Of a stretch of 64,000 bases of DNA, positions 1 through 10,876 are shown one piece after another; position 1 is the first letter of the stretch, and the number at the start of each line of letters is the position of its first letter. Position numbers and translations under genes: made by a program. Source of the DNA: Cylindrobasidium torrendii FP15055 ss-10 (taxonomy: Eukaryota > Basidiomycota > Agaricomycetes > Agaricales > Physalacriaceae); assembly GCA_000934385.1 (NCBI GenBank), contig KN880490.1:1-64000 (forward strand), written 5' to 3'. The notes beneath the pieces were generated by a model, which did not search any database, was not told the origin of the DNA, and saw only the letters and a program-made list of their open reading frames with translations.

Positions 1-267
1 AGTTTCTTGTTCCGTTCCTGAGTCCGATTGATGTGATGAAAAACGTGAGTCGGATCATACGGACCCGTAAGACCGGTGGCGTGAACTCGAAGGAACAAGA
101 AACAAGCCATAACGGATGGGTACGAGACTAAACTCTTGTATGTTTAGCACAATTCAACTGGCAATTGCTTTTAAGAGTGCGTTGAAAGCAATATTTACTA
201 TTAGTGCCGGCCATCTAGCACCGATCAGCTGCATGATCCCCGATCGAATTTTTTCCCTCCATCTGCC
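1..267. other. Left-edge intergenic sequence
   Basis: I see no coding signal here. The stretch is upstream of the PWP1 start codon at 268 and presumably carries its promoter; no clear TATA box was noticed. Confidence 0.5.
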
Positions 268-2231
268 ATGAGCAGCCTCATATCATCCGTCGCCTGGGTA
301 CGGCGAGGAGCCGCAGCACGGAATCCAGCCAAATATGTATTGGACGACCAAGAGCTTGAGCGAGTGAGCGGTCTCGCAAGGATCGAACTGGAGGATGCTC
401 GCGTCGAGCTGCAGCGCGCCCACGAAGCTGCCAAGTCTATGGAACGTAGTAAGGAGCCGGACGCCGAAGAAAGCATGGAAGGGGGAGAGGAAGAAGAGGT
501 CGACGCTGAAAATGAGGATGCCGACGAGTCCAACTGGGTAGAGTGAGTACGACTGCCTGTTTAGCAATTCAAGGTGGCTTACCATTCGTTCGAGGTAGCG
601 AGGATAGTGATGCCATGGACGTCGATGAAGATTCCAACGGTGCCGTGAAACCTGAAGTAAACAAAGATGACCTGTCAAAATATAACTTGGACAACTACGA
701 TGATGAAGAGGAGCAACAAGGAGATGGTGTGTCAATTGATCATCGTACTGAGGTCGATCTCATTCAATTCAGGTGTCAGTCTTTTCTCGAACATCAAGGG
801 CCTCCAGTACTACAAGGACAACCAAGATGACCCTTACATCACGATGAAGGAGGTATGTACTACCCAAGCTTCAGAAGTTATGTTCTCATGATGCGTGCAG
901 GAGGAACAAGATGAAGAGCGCGAAGAGCTCGAAGTCCTCCCCACAGACAACCTCATCATTGCTGCCAAGACAGAGGATGAAATATCACAACTCGAGGTCT
1001 ATGTCTACGATGAATCTGAAGAAAACCTCTATGTTCACCACGACCTAATGCTGCCCAACTTTCCTCTTTGTCTCGAATGGCTCGACTTCCCCCCAGCCTC
1101 ATCTTCCAATAACGACCCCCACAAAACAGGCTTCGGAAACTACATTGCCGTGGGCACCCTTGACCCCGAAATTGAGATTTGGTCTCTTGACGTTGTCGAG
1201 GCCATGTATCCCAATTCAATACTGGGTCGACCGGATATCACCAACGCGCACATACCCATACCTGCCGGCACAGGCAAGAAGAAAAAGAAGAAAGCCAAGG
1301 CCCGTACAACCGAAGCGGCATATCACGTCGACGCGGTCCTCGACCTGAGCTGGAACCGTGTCCAACGCAATCTGCTTGCCAGTGCCAGTGCCGACCGAAC
1401 TGTGAAGCTGTGGGATCTCAGTCGTGATCCAACAGCAGGCGGCGCGGACGCTGGTGCCATTCGCAGCTTCGATGCGCACAAGGACAAGGTGCAAGCCGTC
1501 GAGTGGAATACCAAAAATCCATCTGTGCTGCTGACGGGCAGTTACGACCGCACTGTGCGCACTTTTGACTCGCGCGCACCTGATGGTGGTGTTGGAGCGT
1601 TCTTGGGAAGCGATGTAGAGGCAGTACGATGGGATCCCTGGGACGAGGCAGGCTTCTATGTGCGTGTTATGTTCAATAGCTACAGGGGCGATACTCACAG
1701 GGCCATAGGTTGCGTTAGAAAATGGGCTCGTATTGAACTACGATGTTCGAAAGCTACCCACAAACCTCGAGACGCCATGTCCTGCGCAGTTCACATTGTC
1801 CGCTCACGACGGCGCGACATCTTCAATCGACATCAATCCTCACATCCGTGGCTGTATCGCAACAGGCGGCACAGACAAACTCGTGAAGGTGTGGAATGTC
1901 GCTGATGAGGGGGACAAGAGGAATGTATCATTAGTGACCTCTCGCGATCTGGGCGTAGTATGTGATTACACCTGCTCATCCGTGTCGTATACTGACTCCT
2001 CCGCAGGGCAAGGTGTTTTCGGTCGCCTTCTCCCCGGATGACCCTCTGACCGTCGCCGCGGGCGGGTCCAAGGCCAAAGTGCAGATATGGGACGTTGGCG
2101 CGAATGCGGGTGCTCGCAAAGCGTTTGGGTCTAAATTACGAGCGGCCGGTAAGGTACTACGGGAGCGGGAGAACGAGAGCGGGGGTGTCGTTGGCGTAGC
2201 GAGTGACGCGGAGAGCGATGATGAGGAGTAA
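268..2231 (+). CDS. PWP1: Periodic tryptophan protein 1 (WD40 ribosome biogenesis factor)
   Basis: WD40 protein related to yeast Pwp1 and human PWP1, a nucleolar/chromatin factor needed for rRNA production and large ribosomal subunit assembly. Joining six exons (268-542, 599-726, 773-852, 901-1659, 1709-1954, 2007-2231) gives an uninterrupted frame of 570 residues. The N-terminus (MSSLISSVAWVRRGAA) and the acidic stretch after it are typical of the family, as is the NIKGLQYYKDNQDDPYIT block before the propeller. WD repeats are visible: SASADRTVKLWDLS, GSYDRTVRTFDSR, TGGTDKLVKVWNV and KAKVQIWDV. A Lys-rich patch (KKKKKKAKA) near the middle may act in nuclear localisation. All introns are 46-56 bases with GT-AG ends. 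The C-terminus is acidic (ESDDEE). It converges on the phosphatase gene with only 43 bases between stop codons. Confidence 0.93.
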
Positions 2232-2274
2232 AGCAGTCGCGCTGTACACAATGACAAATGTGCTTGTATATCCG

Positions 2275-2802
2275 TCATCCTGCGAGCATTGCGAGTCGTT
2301 CTTGTATGTCACTCGGTAACCGTGTGCAGACGAGTGAGCAGGTTCCGTGCAGGGACACGTCCAGCGCTTGGAGTTGTCCAGTGAAGTTGGAATTTGGCGA
2401 GGCGTAGTTGCGTGCGCGGACGATCTGACCAAGAGCCCCCTTGAGCGTCATGTTGTACTCCTGCATCAGGAACGCGGTGACGATGGTGACTGAGCGCGAC
2501 TGGCCGTGACGGCAGTGGACAAGGATGGGCTCGCCAGCGGTGATGGCTGCGCGGATGAGCTCGTTCGCAACGGCGACGGCAGGACCGATTTCAGGCTCCT
2601 TTTGGGACAGAGGGACGTGATGGTAATCCACGCCCGCGATACGCTCGGCGTCGCACTCGATTCCAACACTGACGACATGCTTGATGCCGTGCGCTGTGAG
2701 GAAATCTGCCGAGGCTGCTGTCTTGTCTCCTAGGAAAAGATACGGCGGATGGACCAACTGCGCCGGCGGGCTGCCGTCCTGGGGAGGCGGCGCCATCGAC
2801 AA
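2275..2802 (-). CDS. Dual-specificity protein phosphatase
   Basis: Single-exon gene of 175 residues. The phosphatase signature HCRHGQSRS, matching HCxxGxxRS, lies around residues 97-105 and provides the catalytic Cys and the phosphate-binding Arg. It is followed by the helix with AFLMQEYNMTLKGAL that is usual for atypical dual-specificity phosphatases. An upstream block with YLFLGDKTAAS and HGIKHVVSVG matches the family start (the segment that reads YLG in many members). The protein is little more than the catalytic domain. It probably dephosphorylates phospho-Tyr/Ser/Thr, but the substrate cannot be told. The C-terminal 30 residues look unrelated to the family and could reflect a missed intron. 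It is convergent with PWP1. Confidence 0.85.
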   Translation of the reverse strand: MSMAPPPQDGSPPAQLVHPPYLFLGDKTAASADFLTAHGIKHVVSVGIECDAERIAGVDYHHVPLSQKEPEIGPAVAVANELIRAAITAGEPILVHCRHGQSRSVTIVTAFLMQEYNMTLKGALGQIVRARNYASPNSNFTGQLQALDVSLHGTCSLVCTRLPSDIQERLAMLAG

Positions 2803-3439
2803 GGTCTGATCTGACAGACGCGATCGCGCTGTGGTGGTGGTGGTTTCTGGTGAAAGTGGATTGGTCCCGGCGCTGCTAGTGTATCATTCCAGTGCGCATT
2901 ACTCGTCTATCTGAGTAAACGTGTGTCGCATTGGTTAAGTTCACCACGATCGGCTTGTGTCTATTCCCCGACGCTACTGTGAGAGAGGATGTTGAAGGTG
3001 ATATTTCAGATGTGGTTAGCTTCAAGGCCTGACCGAAGTACTGTACGTGACTCGCGAAACTGTTCACCAATCCCGTTGACAATGATAGAACTTCGAATTC
3101 CCGATCGAGAACTGCAAAGCGCCTCTCAATTGAACTGCAAAGCGCCTCTCAATTGAACTCCATACATAATTGTAATTCAAGACCACAAAGTCTGTTTATA
3201 AAAGAGTGGTCCCTTTCAAAGTCGGTCGAGGAGGTCGATATGGAGTTGGACAAGTCACTGCAGGCTTGACACCCAGCGGTGCACCGTTAGTATACACCGC
3301 AAGGACGGACGGGGCGATCCCTGGTCTAGGAAATCCATGGATAATACGCACATAGTACATGGAATCTTGTTGTGTACAAGGCTTGAGCTAGCCACAGATG
3401 TAAATTTAATACTACGGCCGAAAAATGGGTCAAAGCAGG
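2803..3439. other. Intergenic region upstream of the phosphatase
   Basis: No gene recognised. It contains a GTG repeat near 2831, a 23-base tandem duplication (3109-3159) and a TATAAAAG box on the + strand at about 3196-3203 that precedes no detectable gene. Confidence 0.5.
3109..3159. repeat. 23-bp tandem direct repeat, 2.2 copies
   Basis: The unit GAACTGCAAAGCGCCTCTCAATT occupies 3109-3131 and is repeated exactly at 3132-3154, followed by GAACT. The perfect identity suggests a recent local duplication. Confidence 0.9.
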
Positions 3440-3820
3440 TCAAAGCAAAGTCAGTCTGAGCGGGATGTTGACGCCCTCATGAAGTTGACCCTCAACGACA
3501 GGCAACATCAAACCATCTGCAGGATTGATGGTACCCTCCTTGCAGGTGCGCTCGATCCGAAAGCTCTCAAGGAGCTCAACAAGCAGGACCTGCATCTCCA
3601 TGGCCGCGAAGCGCCACCCGATACAACTGCGAAAGCCGCCACTGAAGGTCGTCTTATCCAGTCTAGTTCTTTTGTTTCCCAGTAATGCAAATTGTGGATG
3701 CAACCGGCCCGCGCGGTGACCTTGACCGACATAGCTGACAATCGAAATACCATTGCGCCCTAGCTTCCGGTGCGTGCTGGAATAGGATCCAAGTGGTTGG
3801 CTTAGGCCTCCCGTCCCCAT
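3440..3820 (-). pseudogene. Cytochrome P450 C-terminal remnant
   Basis: The minus-strand frame from about 3646 to 3440 encodes an obvious P450 C-terminus. The heme-binding loop FSGGFRSCIGWRFA contains the axial Cys, followed by the L-helix EMQVLLVELLESF and the usual fungal tail (GLMLPVVEG...VNIPLRLTLL). The part of the frame upstream of the heme loop (3820-3647) does not resemble a P450, and I found no I-helix or ExxR in the remaining 450 bases before VPS51. A complete P450 has about 500 residues, so about 85% of the protein is missing. It is best read as a relic of a degraded or partly deleted P450 of the multi-copy agaricomycete type; a shortened live gene seems unlikely. Confidence 0.72.
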
Positions 3821-4273
3821 CCTAAAATGTTATGGTGTCCGAGACTAGAAGTACATTGGCGACAAGAGGCACGGCCAGGCGCTGTCTGCGAGAGAACCCG
3901 ATTGTCACCGAGTTTCTGCATGGAATCTCTAGCTCGAAGACTCACAGACAAAGGTCGAAACGCAGACATTGGACCTACCAGAAAGACTCAAGGGTGTTTT
4001 ACTGACATGGAGCTGGCGCGTGGGATTATTTGGCGGCATTCGAAAAGCTCAGGCTTTGAATTAAGCACCAACTTAGCCTGCTGAAGACGAATGGCGAAGG
4101 ATATCGTTGAACATAATGATATAGGTTGCACCAACAAAACCCGGGAAGACGTTCCTGCATCCATTCCATGAGGCATATTAGTTCCCTAGTTGTTTCGCAA
4201 AACTTGCAATCCGAGGTCTGTAATACAGCAAAATTCATGCTCTCATTCAGATCTGAGCTTCCGAATTTCAACC
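3821..4273. other. Gap between P450 relic and VPS51
   Basis: No convincing coding exon on either strand. If the P450 had been intact its middle exons should lie here, but I see no P450 motif. Confidence 0.45.
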
Positions 4274-4975
4274 TCATGCGTTAGATTCGATGTTGACCTC
4301 CTCAGCCAGGCGGGATATCTCCGAGAAGGCAGCCTTCAGGAGGTCCAGGTCGCCCTCAAGACTATCGGCTCTGTTCTTGACCTGATAGAGTGCATCAGTC
4401 TTCGTGCGCGGTGGGAGAATAGGGCACAGACTGCAGCAATAGTGTCACTTGCAGCTATTAATTCGTGATGGTGATTGTAAACAAGAGCCTGGCGTTCGCT
4501 GCCCAACTCGCGTATTTCTGGGAGGTGCTATGAGCAACGCTCTGTTCAGACAGCGAATGACTCGCCTGCTGTGAGATCGTTGTCCTGTTTGATAAGTGAA
4601 TGTAGGGTGGCCGTAGTAATGAGCTGGTCGTAGTATGCTTTTGCATCGAATGAAGGAGAGTCTACTAGGGTATTAGTTATCGTTCTGTCGCGTTGTGCCG
4701 TGCGCACCCATGTTCATCGGGTCGAGCGAGGTACTTCGACTCAACGGAGGGACACTCGCACCGAGACCATAGTGTTTTCGCAGCAAATCGCGTGCTTTGC
4801 TCTTTGGAGGAGGGGAAGATGGTGTTGGCCGTCTGGCCGTCAATGGAGGACCAGTGGGTGTCGCTGGAGATAGAGGGCCTATAGTTGAGGGCGGTGAGTT
4901 AGGACGCAAAGGCGAAGGCGAAGGCGGAGGTCGTGGGATAGATGCTCTTCGCGGATTCGACAGTGTCTGTGGCAT
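4274..4975 (-). CDS. VPS51: GARP complex subunit Vps51 (VFT tethering)
   Basis: Four short exons (4975-4708, 4664-4566, 4517-4432, 4381-4274) join in frame to give 186 residues. The protein has a Ser/Pro-rich N-terminus, then the Vps51/Vps67 core: SFDAKAYYDQLITTATLHSL, IKQDNDLTAEIRELGSERQ, ALVYNHHHELIAASDTIAA and a coiled coil ending EEVNIESNA. This matches the universal pattern FD..KY...L, L...N.L..EIR.LDS..Q.LVY.NY..FI.A.DTI. The length resembles the small yeast protein (about 164 residues), not the long animal form. Vps51 links the GARP tethering complex to a SNARE for endosome-to-Golgi retrograde transport. Intron 4665-4707 has a textbook ACTAAT branch site, and intron 4518-4565 has a GC-AG border. 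It diverges from the next gene over 153 bases. Confidence 0.88.
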
Positions 4976-5128
4976 AATGATACTGGTGAACGCAGGAGGG
5001 CACGTGGCGTCGCAGGAAACACTGCAGGAAACTCCGTAATTCCTTATTGCTGCCGCGGACGGATCAGATTCGATCGTGCTCCTTCGTCTCCATCCACCAC
5101 GACCATTGTACATCGTCCAACAACTACC

Positions 5129-6921
5129 ATGAACTGTCCTGATCTCGTACCCGATAGCGAAGACGAAGGGCAGCCTATGATGCAGCATATGCCAGGCATG
5201 TTTATGCGTGCTTCTGACTCAGCACGACGAATTGAATATGCCATAGACCCAAAGGCCGCAAACGCGTCAACAATATCCGACTTCACTGCTCCTAATCAGT
5301 CAAACCTGGAAGTTATATCTTCCTCATCCTCTCGGCCATCCAACACGTCCAACTCGCGCCCCAAACCCCGTCCAGCCTGGAACAAGAAGCCCACTGACGC
5401 ACCATCCTCGATAACAGACGTCTCCACCGTTGTCACCATTGCGGACCGCGCCAAGATGCGCCAGCGTAACACCCAGAAGCAGTTTAGTAGCTCCACGCAC
5501 GTGCCCGACGACTTTGCCAACGATGAACTCGATTCTCTCAAATTTGACGCCTCAGGAAGTCGAAAGCTACCTACTCCCTCGGCCTCCTTCGACTCAACTA
5601 TAGCTCGGACTCTGACGAGCCCTGTGCGGTCATCGCCTCACAGTAAAGATGGGGCAGTTGGCGCTCCTGGGAGTGCTCAACACGCCGAGCAAGAGGCGTC
5701 CCAGTTCTTCGCAGGATCTTCTGCATCCCTTAGGCACCTCACACCATCTCCACCATCTCCTCCTCCCAAAAAGAAACCGTCAAAGTCCAAGAAACCCACC
5801 ACTGAGGATGACGATTTCCCCGCAATCTTGGATGCGGAAATACCACCGGCGAAGAGCAAATCCAAAAGACGCAACATTGACGACGAGGAGTTCGATGCTA
5901 GTGGTGACGGAGAGAAGAAGAAGGCGAAGCCTAGGAAGAAAGATCAGGGTGGTGAGAAGGCTGCGAAGCCTAAGGCGAAAGCAAAGAGCAAAGCGAAAGG
6001 CAAGGCAAAGGCCAACACACCTCCACCGCCCGAGGTCATAGATATCGAGTCTGACGACGAACTTGACCTTCTCCAAGGCAATCTTCCCATACCGGTTCCA
6101 GCCTCTACCGATGCACCGCCGCCTCGGGACATCACCCCGCCTTCCAAGACGCCTAATCCATCCCCTCCACTTCCAGAGCTCCCAAGTAGCAGTCATGGCG
6201 CAAACAAGAGTGCACCGTCAGCCAAAAGGAAGACGCCTGATGACGATGAAGACGCCGAAGAGCCGCAACGAAAGAAGAAACGCGACTCCAAGAAGGTCGG
6301 GGCGAAGGCAAAGGCGAAGGCGAAGCAAATGACAGTTGTATCTGACGATGAGGATGAGCCTGAGCCTGAGCCCGCACCAGAGCGCAGGTCACCCAGTGCA
6401 GAGGCCCGTCAACACTCCCCGCCCCCTCCACCGAAGAGCAAGGTACGTGGATGATTGTTTGTCGACTCCCAGTTATTGATAGTTGGCTATTTCAGGCTGG
6501 ACCACCCCGCGCGCCTTCGACCGCGGGAACCTCTCGACCTTCCATTTCTGAGCAATACACAGTTGCACCACGTACAAAACATGTGTCCATGTCAGAGCTC
6601 ATCAAGCGGGCGAATTCCCACCCTAGCTCGCCGTTCGCGGGGAGCAAACGACCAACGTATTCACCATACGCCAAATCATCGCGGTCGTTCCTTTCGCGCA
6701 TTGCACCTCTCCATCCAAACCGCAAGGACCCGCCGCCTCCATTGCCCAAGCCACCTCCAAGGCAGAAAACGAAGAAGGAAAAAGAGATGGAGGAGCAATG
6801 GGAGGAAGAGCTTGTGGACAGCGTTGGGGGCATGCACGAATGGGTTATGATGTCAGATGCCGAGCGAGCAGCGATGAGGAAGGCCAAGAGGGAGAAGGAA
6901 ACTTCAGGATGGGAAGACTGA
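5129..6921 (+). CDS. Large disordered basic/acidic protein, unknown function
   Basis: Two exons (5129-6442, 6496-6921) encode 579 residues. I do not recognise the family. The protein is nearly all low complexity: Ser/Pro stretches, a Lys/Ala-rich stretch around residues 280-300 made of KAKAKSKAKGKAKA units, acidic patches (DIESDDELD, VVSDDEDEPEPEPAPE) and many KKK/RKKK runs that would serve as nuclear localisation signals. The C-terminal 80 residues look more structured, with a predicted helix KEKEMEEQWEEELVDSVGG followed by HEWVMMSDAERAAMRKAKRE, and are the likeliest conserved part. Composition suggests a chromatin- or RNA-associated nuclear protein; this is inference. It shares a 153-base divergent promoter with VPS51. 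Confidence 0.8.
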
Positions 6922-7240
6922 GCTCGCTGGGCAGGTCACTCGCATAGAACTACTGTCGAATTATAGTTTGGATACTACTTATTTATTTGTTCTGGGACTG
7001 TAGACAGGGAACCTGTAGATTTGTTCTGGTTAATAGTTGTTATTGTGTACTAATAGGAATCAAATGTCTAGTCGCTACCTCTTGCAAGGCTACTTTAGCC
7101 TACGAACAGCCGAGCCACGGCACGCCACAGAAAATAAACACGCCACTTTTGCTCGGCCACGTGTCTTTTCTATTTAACAGCTCGGACCCTGAGCCATTTG
7201 AGTCCTACCCTGCGTTGCTACTACATTACCACCACCAGCC
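6922..7240. other. Intergenic, presumed promoter of cytochrome b5
   Basis: No gene. A CACGTG E-box lies at 7158-7163, 77 bases before the cytochrome b5 start, and an AT-rich TATTTAA follows at about 7170. Confidence 0.45.
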
Positions 7241-7892
7241 ATGTCAAAGCTCATTACCTACGAGGAGCTGAAGGCGCACTCAAACAAGGATGACCTCTAC
7301 ATGCTTTTCGACGGCAAAGGTACGTCTGCGAGCCAATGACACTCCGCCGTTTTGACGGACAGTCTAGTGTACGACTGCACAAAATTCTTGGACGAGGTGC
7401 GCGCATACAACGTGGGGAAATGTACCCAGTATTGATGGATGGGTAGCATCCTGGTGGAGACGAAGTCATCATTGCTGAGGCTGGTACGTCCATCCTTTGG
7501 GGTTCGCACACACTGCCGGCTGACAACGTGTTGAAGGCCGCGATGCAACTGAGGCATTCGAGGATGTCGGCCACTCAGATGAAGCGCGCGCAATGCTAGT
7601 CGACCTTCTCGTCGGTGACTTCGACAAGGATTCGGTTTGTGGTCCGCCCCCACCCCACCCCAACGCACTTCTCATTCTCTACTTAGGGACTCAACATGAA
7701 GTCTGGTTCGGGCTCCGCACAAGCGAGCCGCATGGCTGGTGCAGCTGTAGAGCAGACATCCAAGTGCGTTGATTTTTTACGCGTTAAAACTCACAGTGCT
7801 GACCGTTGTGAACCAGCTTAATGTATTTCGTACCTCTCATGGCACTCGGAGCCTACTTTGCATGGAGATACTACACAACCGGCTCTGTCTAA
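7241..7892 (+). CDS. Cytochrome b5, tail-anchored
   Basis: Six exons (7241-7319, 7368-7396, 7447-7483, 7537-7634, 7687-7763, 7817-7892) give 131 residues. The heme pocket is split over the small exons: KFLDEHPGGDEVII carries the HPGG motif with the first heme ligand, and DATEAFEDVGHSDEAR carries the second ligand His. The C-terminus is a hydrophobic segment (LMYFVPLMALGAYFAW) followed by RYYTTGSV, the pattern of an ER tail anchor. Cytochrome b5 passes electrons to fatty-acid desaturases, sterol enzymes and P450s; CYP51 is encoded elsewhere in this window. Two of the exons are only 29 and 37 bases, so simple frame searches miss the gene. Confidence 0.92.
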
Positions 7893-9271
7893 ATTACCTT
7901 TCTCATGCAGTAATATTCGGAAACGACAGCCCAGCAGCCACCACTCTATCCAGCACGACTGCCGTCGGGCACACACCTAGTGGGCCAGCTTTTCACTCTT
8001 ATCGCGACGTGTTCAAAATTCTCGGGTCGTGTTCTGCAACCATGCCATAGCTGCTGTTATCTTTTCCCGTCCAGTGTAGAATCAACCAGTAATACTATGT
8101 CCTTCCCTTCCCGTATAGATAAACCATGTTGGATGCCTGATGGGCGTTTGGACTGACACCACAAGAAGATGTGACCATTCCTGATTTCGACGACGAACTT
8201 GTTGGCAAGGGACGTCTCGTATTCCTCCGAGACATAACGGGGACAACAGCTTCTCTTTCGGTACGATAGGTAATACGTTGTCTCGTCCATGGAACGATAG
8301 GTCCTTTTGTTCTTTGCCGCGGCCTCTGCCCACTGACCCAAGAAGATAACTGACTAGAAAGTGGTACATACGAGCCCTCATGGCCTTACACTTGCCACTA
8401 TGAGCCAACCAGTGCGGGATGCGAATGCTTTGGGAGAATTAAATAAAGCACGGTGCGACGGTCTCGTCTACTCGTGTTCAACGTTGAAGACGTTGAAGCT
8501 CTGGCGGAGTCTTTACAAAGCCGTTGAGCATCATCCAAATAATGCTATGTTGTAGCGTTCACTGGGACACTGGTCAGTTACACACTAGCATGCATAATGC
8601 AGAGCTCCAGGCTGTTCGGGCGATGTTGGACGGTAGCAGGTCGCCACGCAAGCTGGCAAGCATGGACAATTGCAGGGCTCCAACTTCGTCAGTGACTAGG
8701 ACTATTGAAGCACGGGTGAACTTGTATGCTACCAATGACGGCTCTGTCGTGAATCCTAACATTATTGAAGGATGGACTTTGATAGACTTTCCATGGTAAC
8801 TCCCTAGTCAAGAGCGTGTCACTTAGGCTTTAGCTTTAGCGTCCATTCCAGAATAGTCTTTTCAATATTGAATGAACATTGAACATTGAAGAGTTGTCGT
8901 GCCACGGGGAAATGGACGCTGGGTAAGTCAGGGTCGGTTAGTAGTTACACACGTGTATCGACGGAGGGAAAAGATTTGCGTCCGAGAATTGAAACTCTGT
9001 AAGACTGCAGAGCGCGGACATGCCAGAGCGGACAAAGACGGACGAGCCGGGCGCCTGTAAATTACATGCTCAATTATCAACATCGGCAGCTCCGGCACCC
9101 TCAATGACTACTCATTTAGAATCCAACACGAGGCATCAGCACGCGCCGGAGTCAAAGCGCGAGGCAAGAAACGAGGCAAACGATCGGGGATCTCTACATT
9201 TACATAAGCGGAACATCAAAACATGTTGATTCCGGATTCTGACTTTACCTTCTCCCTCCCATCACCAAATT
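7893..9271. other. 1.4-kb intergenic region
   Basis: No gene that I can support. Open frames of 60-108 codons on both strands (for example 8082-8408 minus, 8524-8799 plus) show no recognisable motif. An imperfect ATTGAA(C) repeat occurs around 8868-8890. Confidence 0.4.
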
Positions 9272-10876
9272 ATGTCTCGACGCCAAAATCACGTCTCTCC
9301 GCTTTCCATCGTGCTTCCTGCCCCAATGCTACCCAGACGGCGCTCGTCATTGTTATCAGGCCAAAGCTCCGCGCCGCAGACCCCGCGCTCCGGCTGCAAC
9401 TCCCCATCCTGCGCGTCCTGGGTCCTCAATCCAAGCAACAGGAAATCGACAGACAGTTGGAACAGCTCAAACAATGATTTTGGAGACGACGGCGAAGTGG
9501 TAGAGTGGAAACCAGACCATATTTTATTGCTCACTCGCGTACGTGTTTTTTTTCTTCCCAAAGGCCGGGGACGCGTCGGACTGACTCGAGGCAGACTCTG
9601 GACGCACTGCCGTCCCATTTAGTCACTCCTTTCCATGGACCCATACCACCCTCGAATTTACTCGATAAGATTGCCCGCGGCATTGCCCAGGCCAAAGGGC
9701 CAGTCGAATGGCCATTCTCGCTGAGAGCAACGCGCGTCAAGCTCATCGAAATCGCGCGCTCACGATCCAAGGATGCCCATCTCGGCGAAAACAACGAAGG
9801 ACTCGGTCCAAGCAGAAAGCGCACACTACAACGGCAATCAAGCATGGACTTCATCCACGAGGATATCATAGAGGAGCAACACGATACGGAAAGTATCAAC
9901 CGGTACGTGCCCTTTTTGATTTTAGCGAGGCATGTACTGAGATGATCATCGTAGACTATCAAATCGCCTCCAACGTCAGGCGGATTCCGTTCCTACATCG
10001 AATTACCGTCCACAGCGCAGCCGCGGCAGCGCGCGCCTCGCACTCAAACAATCTGCGTCGCCCTCGCGCGGTGGTCTCAGTCCATCGACACCGAGCACAA
10101 GTACGCTTGCCTCGTTGTCTTCATTTGCTCGGTCACATCATCGCCGCTCGGGTTCGACCCTGTCGTCAATGACGTCCAACGAATCGATGGCTGAAAACAA
10201 GATTCCGTTCGAGCTGCTACCGTCCTCGATGACCTCTGCCCCCGACCCTCGTGTCCAGCGTGTCCGAAGGTCAGAGTCGTTCTGCAGCACGTCCCGTGAT
10301 CCGCCGCCGAGTCCGCCGACCACCAGAATTCCTAAGCGTGCCCCATCATATGGCGCTCTTGCGCAGGAGAACAAGCATGCCAGCCGAGCGCGCGCTGCCA
10401 ATGATGGCAAGCCAGTACGCGGAGATTCACCGGATCCTTCTTCGGACGAGGAGGAACGTGCGCGCGCCAAATCTGCAAAGAAAGCTCGCACACGAACTGG
10501 TGCTGTCGCCTCCCCCGCCAGTCCCTCCCCGATTTCAGCTCCTGGTCAGAAGCAGAAGAAGCGCAAGGACTCGCGCTCTCCGAAGGAAACCAGGACGTCG
10601 GGTCGGATGATTCCTGAGAACAACCCCAGCATCTTTGGCCCAGAGTTGTCTTCCATTCCCACTGTGGGCAGCTTGTCGCGAAGCCCAGGACTTTCAGAAG
10701 AGTTGCTCACACGGTCGCCTCCGTCACCACGCAAGACTCCCGCCTTGAGGCGTGTCAAGCGCATGGGCCTTGGGGGACCATCGAGACGAATTTCCTTCGG
10801 CAGTCTCGCAGATGCAGCGTCTCTGGGTTCCAGTTCCCAGGACACACATCTCGCAAGCGCCTTCCAGCTCAGATGA
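9272..10876 (+). CDS. Ser/Arg-rich protein with one conserved block, unknown function
   Basis: Three exons (9272-9538, 9595-9902, 9955-10876) encode 498 residues in a continuous frame. I do not recognise a named family. The N-terminus is Ser-rich. Around residues 75-150 is a block that looks globular (LLTRTLDALPSHLVTPF, PPSNLLDKIARGIAQAKGP, WPFSLRATRVKLIEIAR), probably the conserved core. The rest is disordered, with many SP/TP sites, acidic SSDEEERAR and basic KKARTR and KQKKRK patches that could be nuclear localisation signals. The density of S/T-P sites suggests regulation by proline-directed kinases; this is inference. The start was chosen because the frame closes just upstream and MSRRQ follows a pyrimidine-rich leader. 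Confidence 0.78.

Noticed and set aside
3425..3685. 86-codon plus-strand frame starting MGQSRSKQSQ
   Set aside because: It is antisense to the P450 tail, which has real family motifs; no features of its own.
8082..8408. 108-codon minus-strand frame as a gene
   Set aside because: Length is within chance for this composition; no motif and no plausible neighbouring exons.
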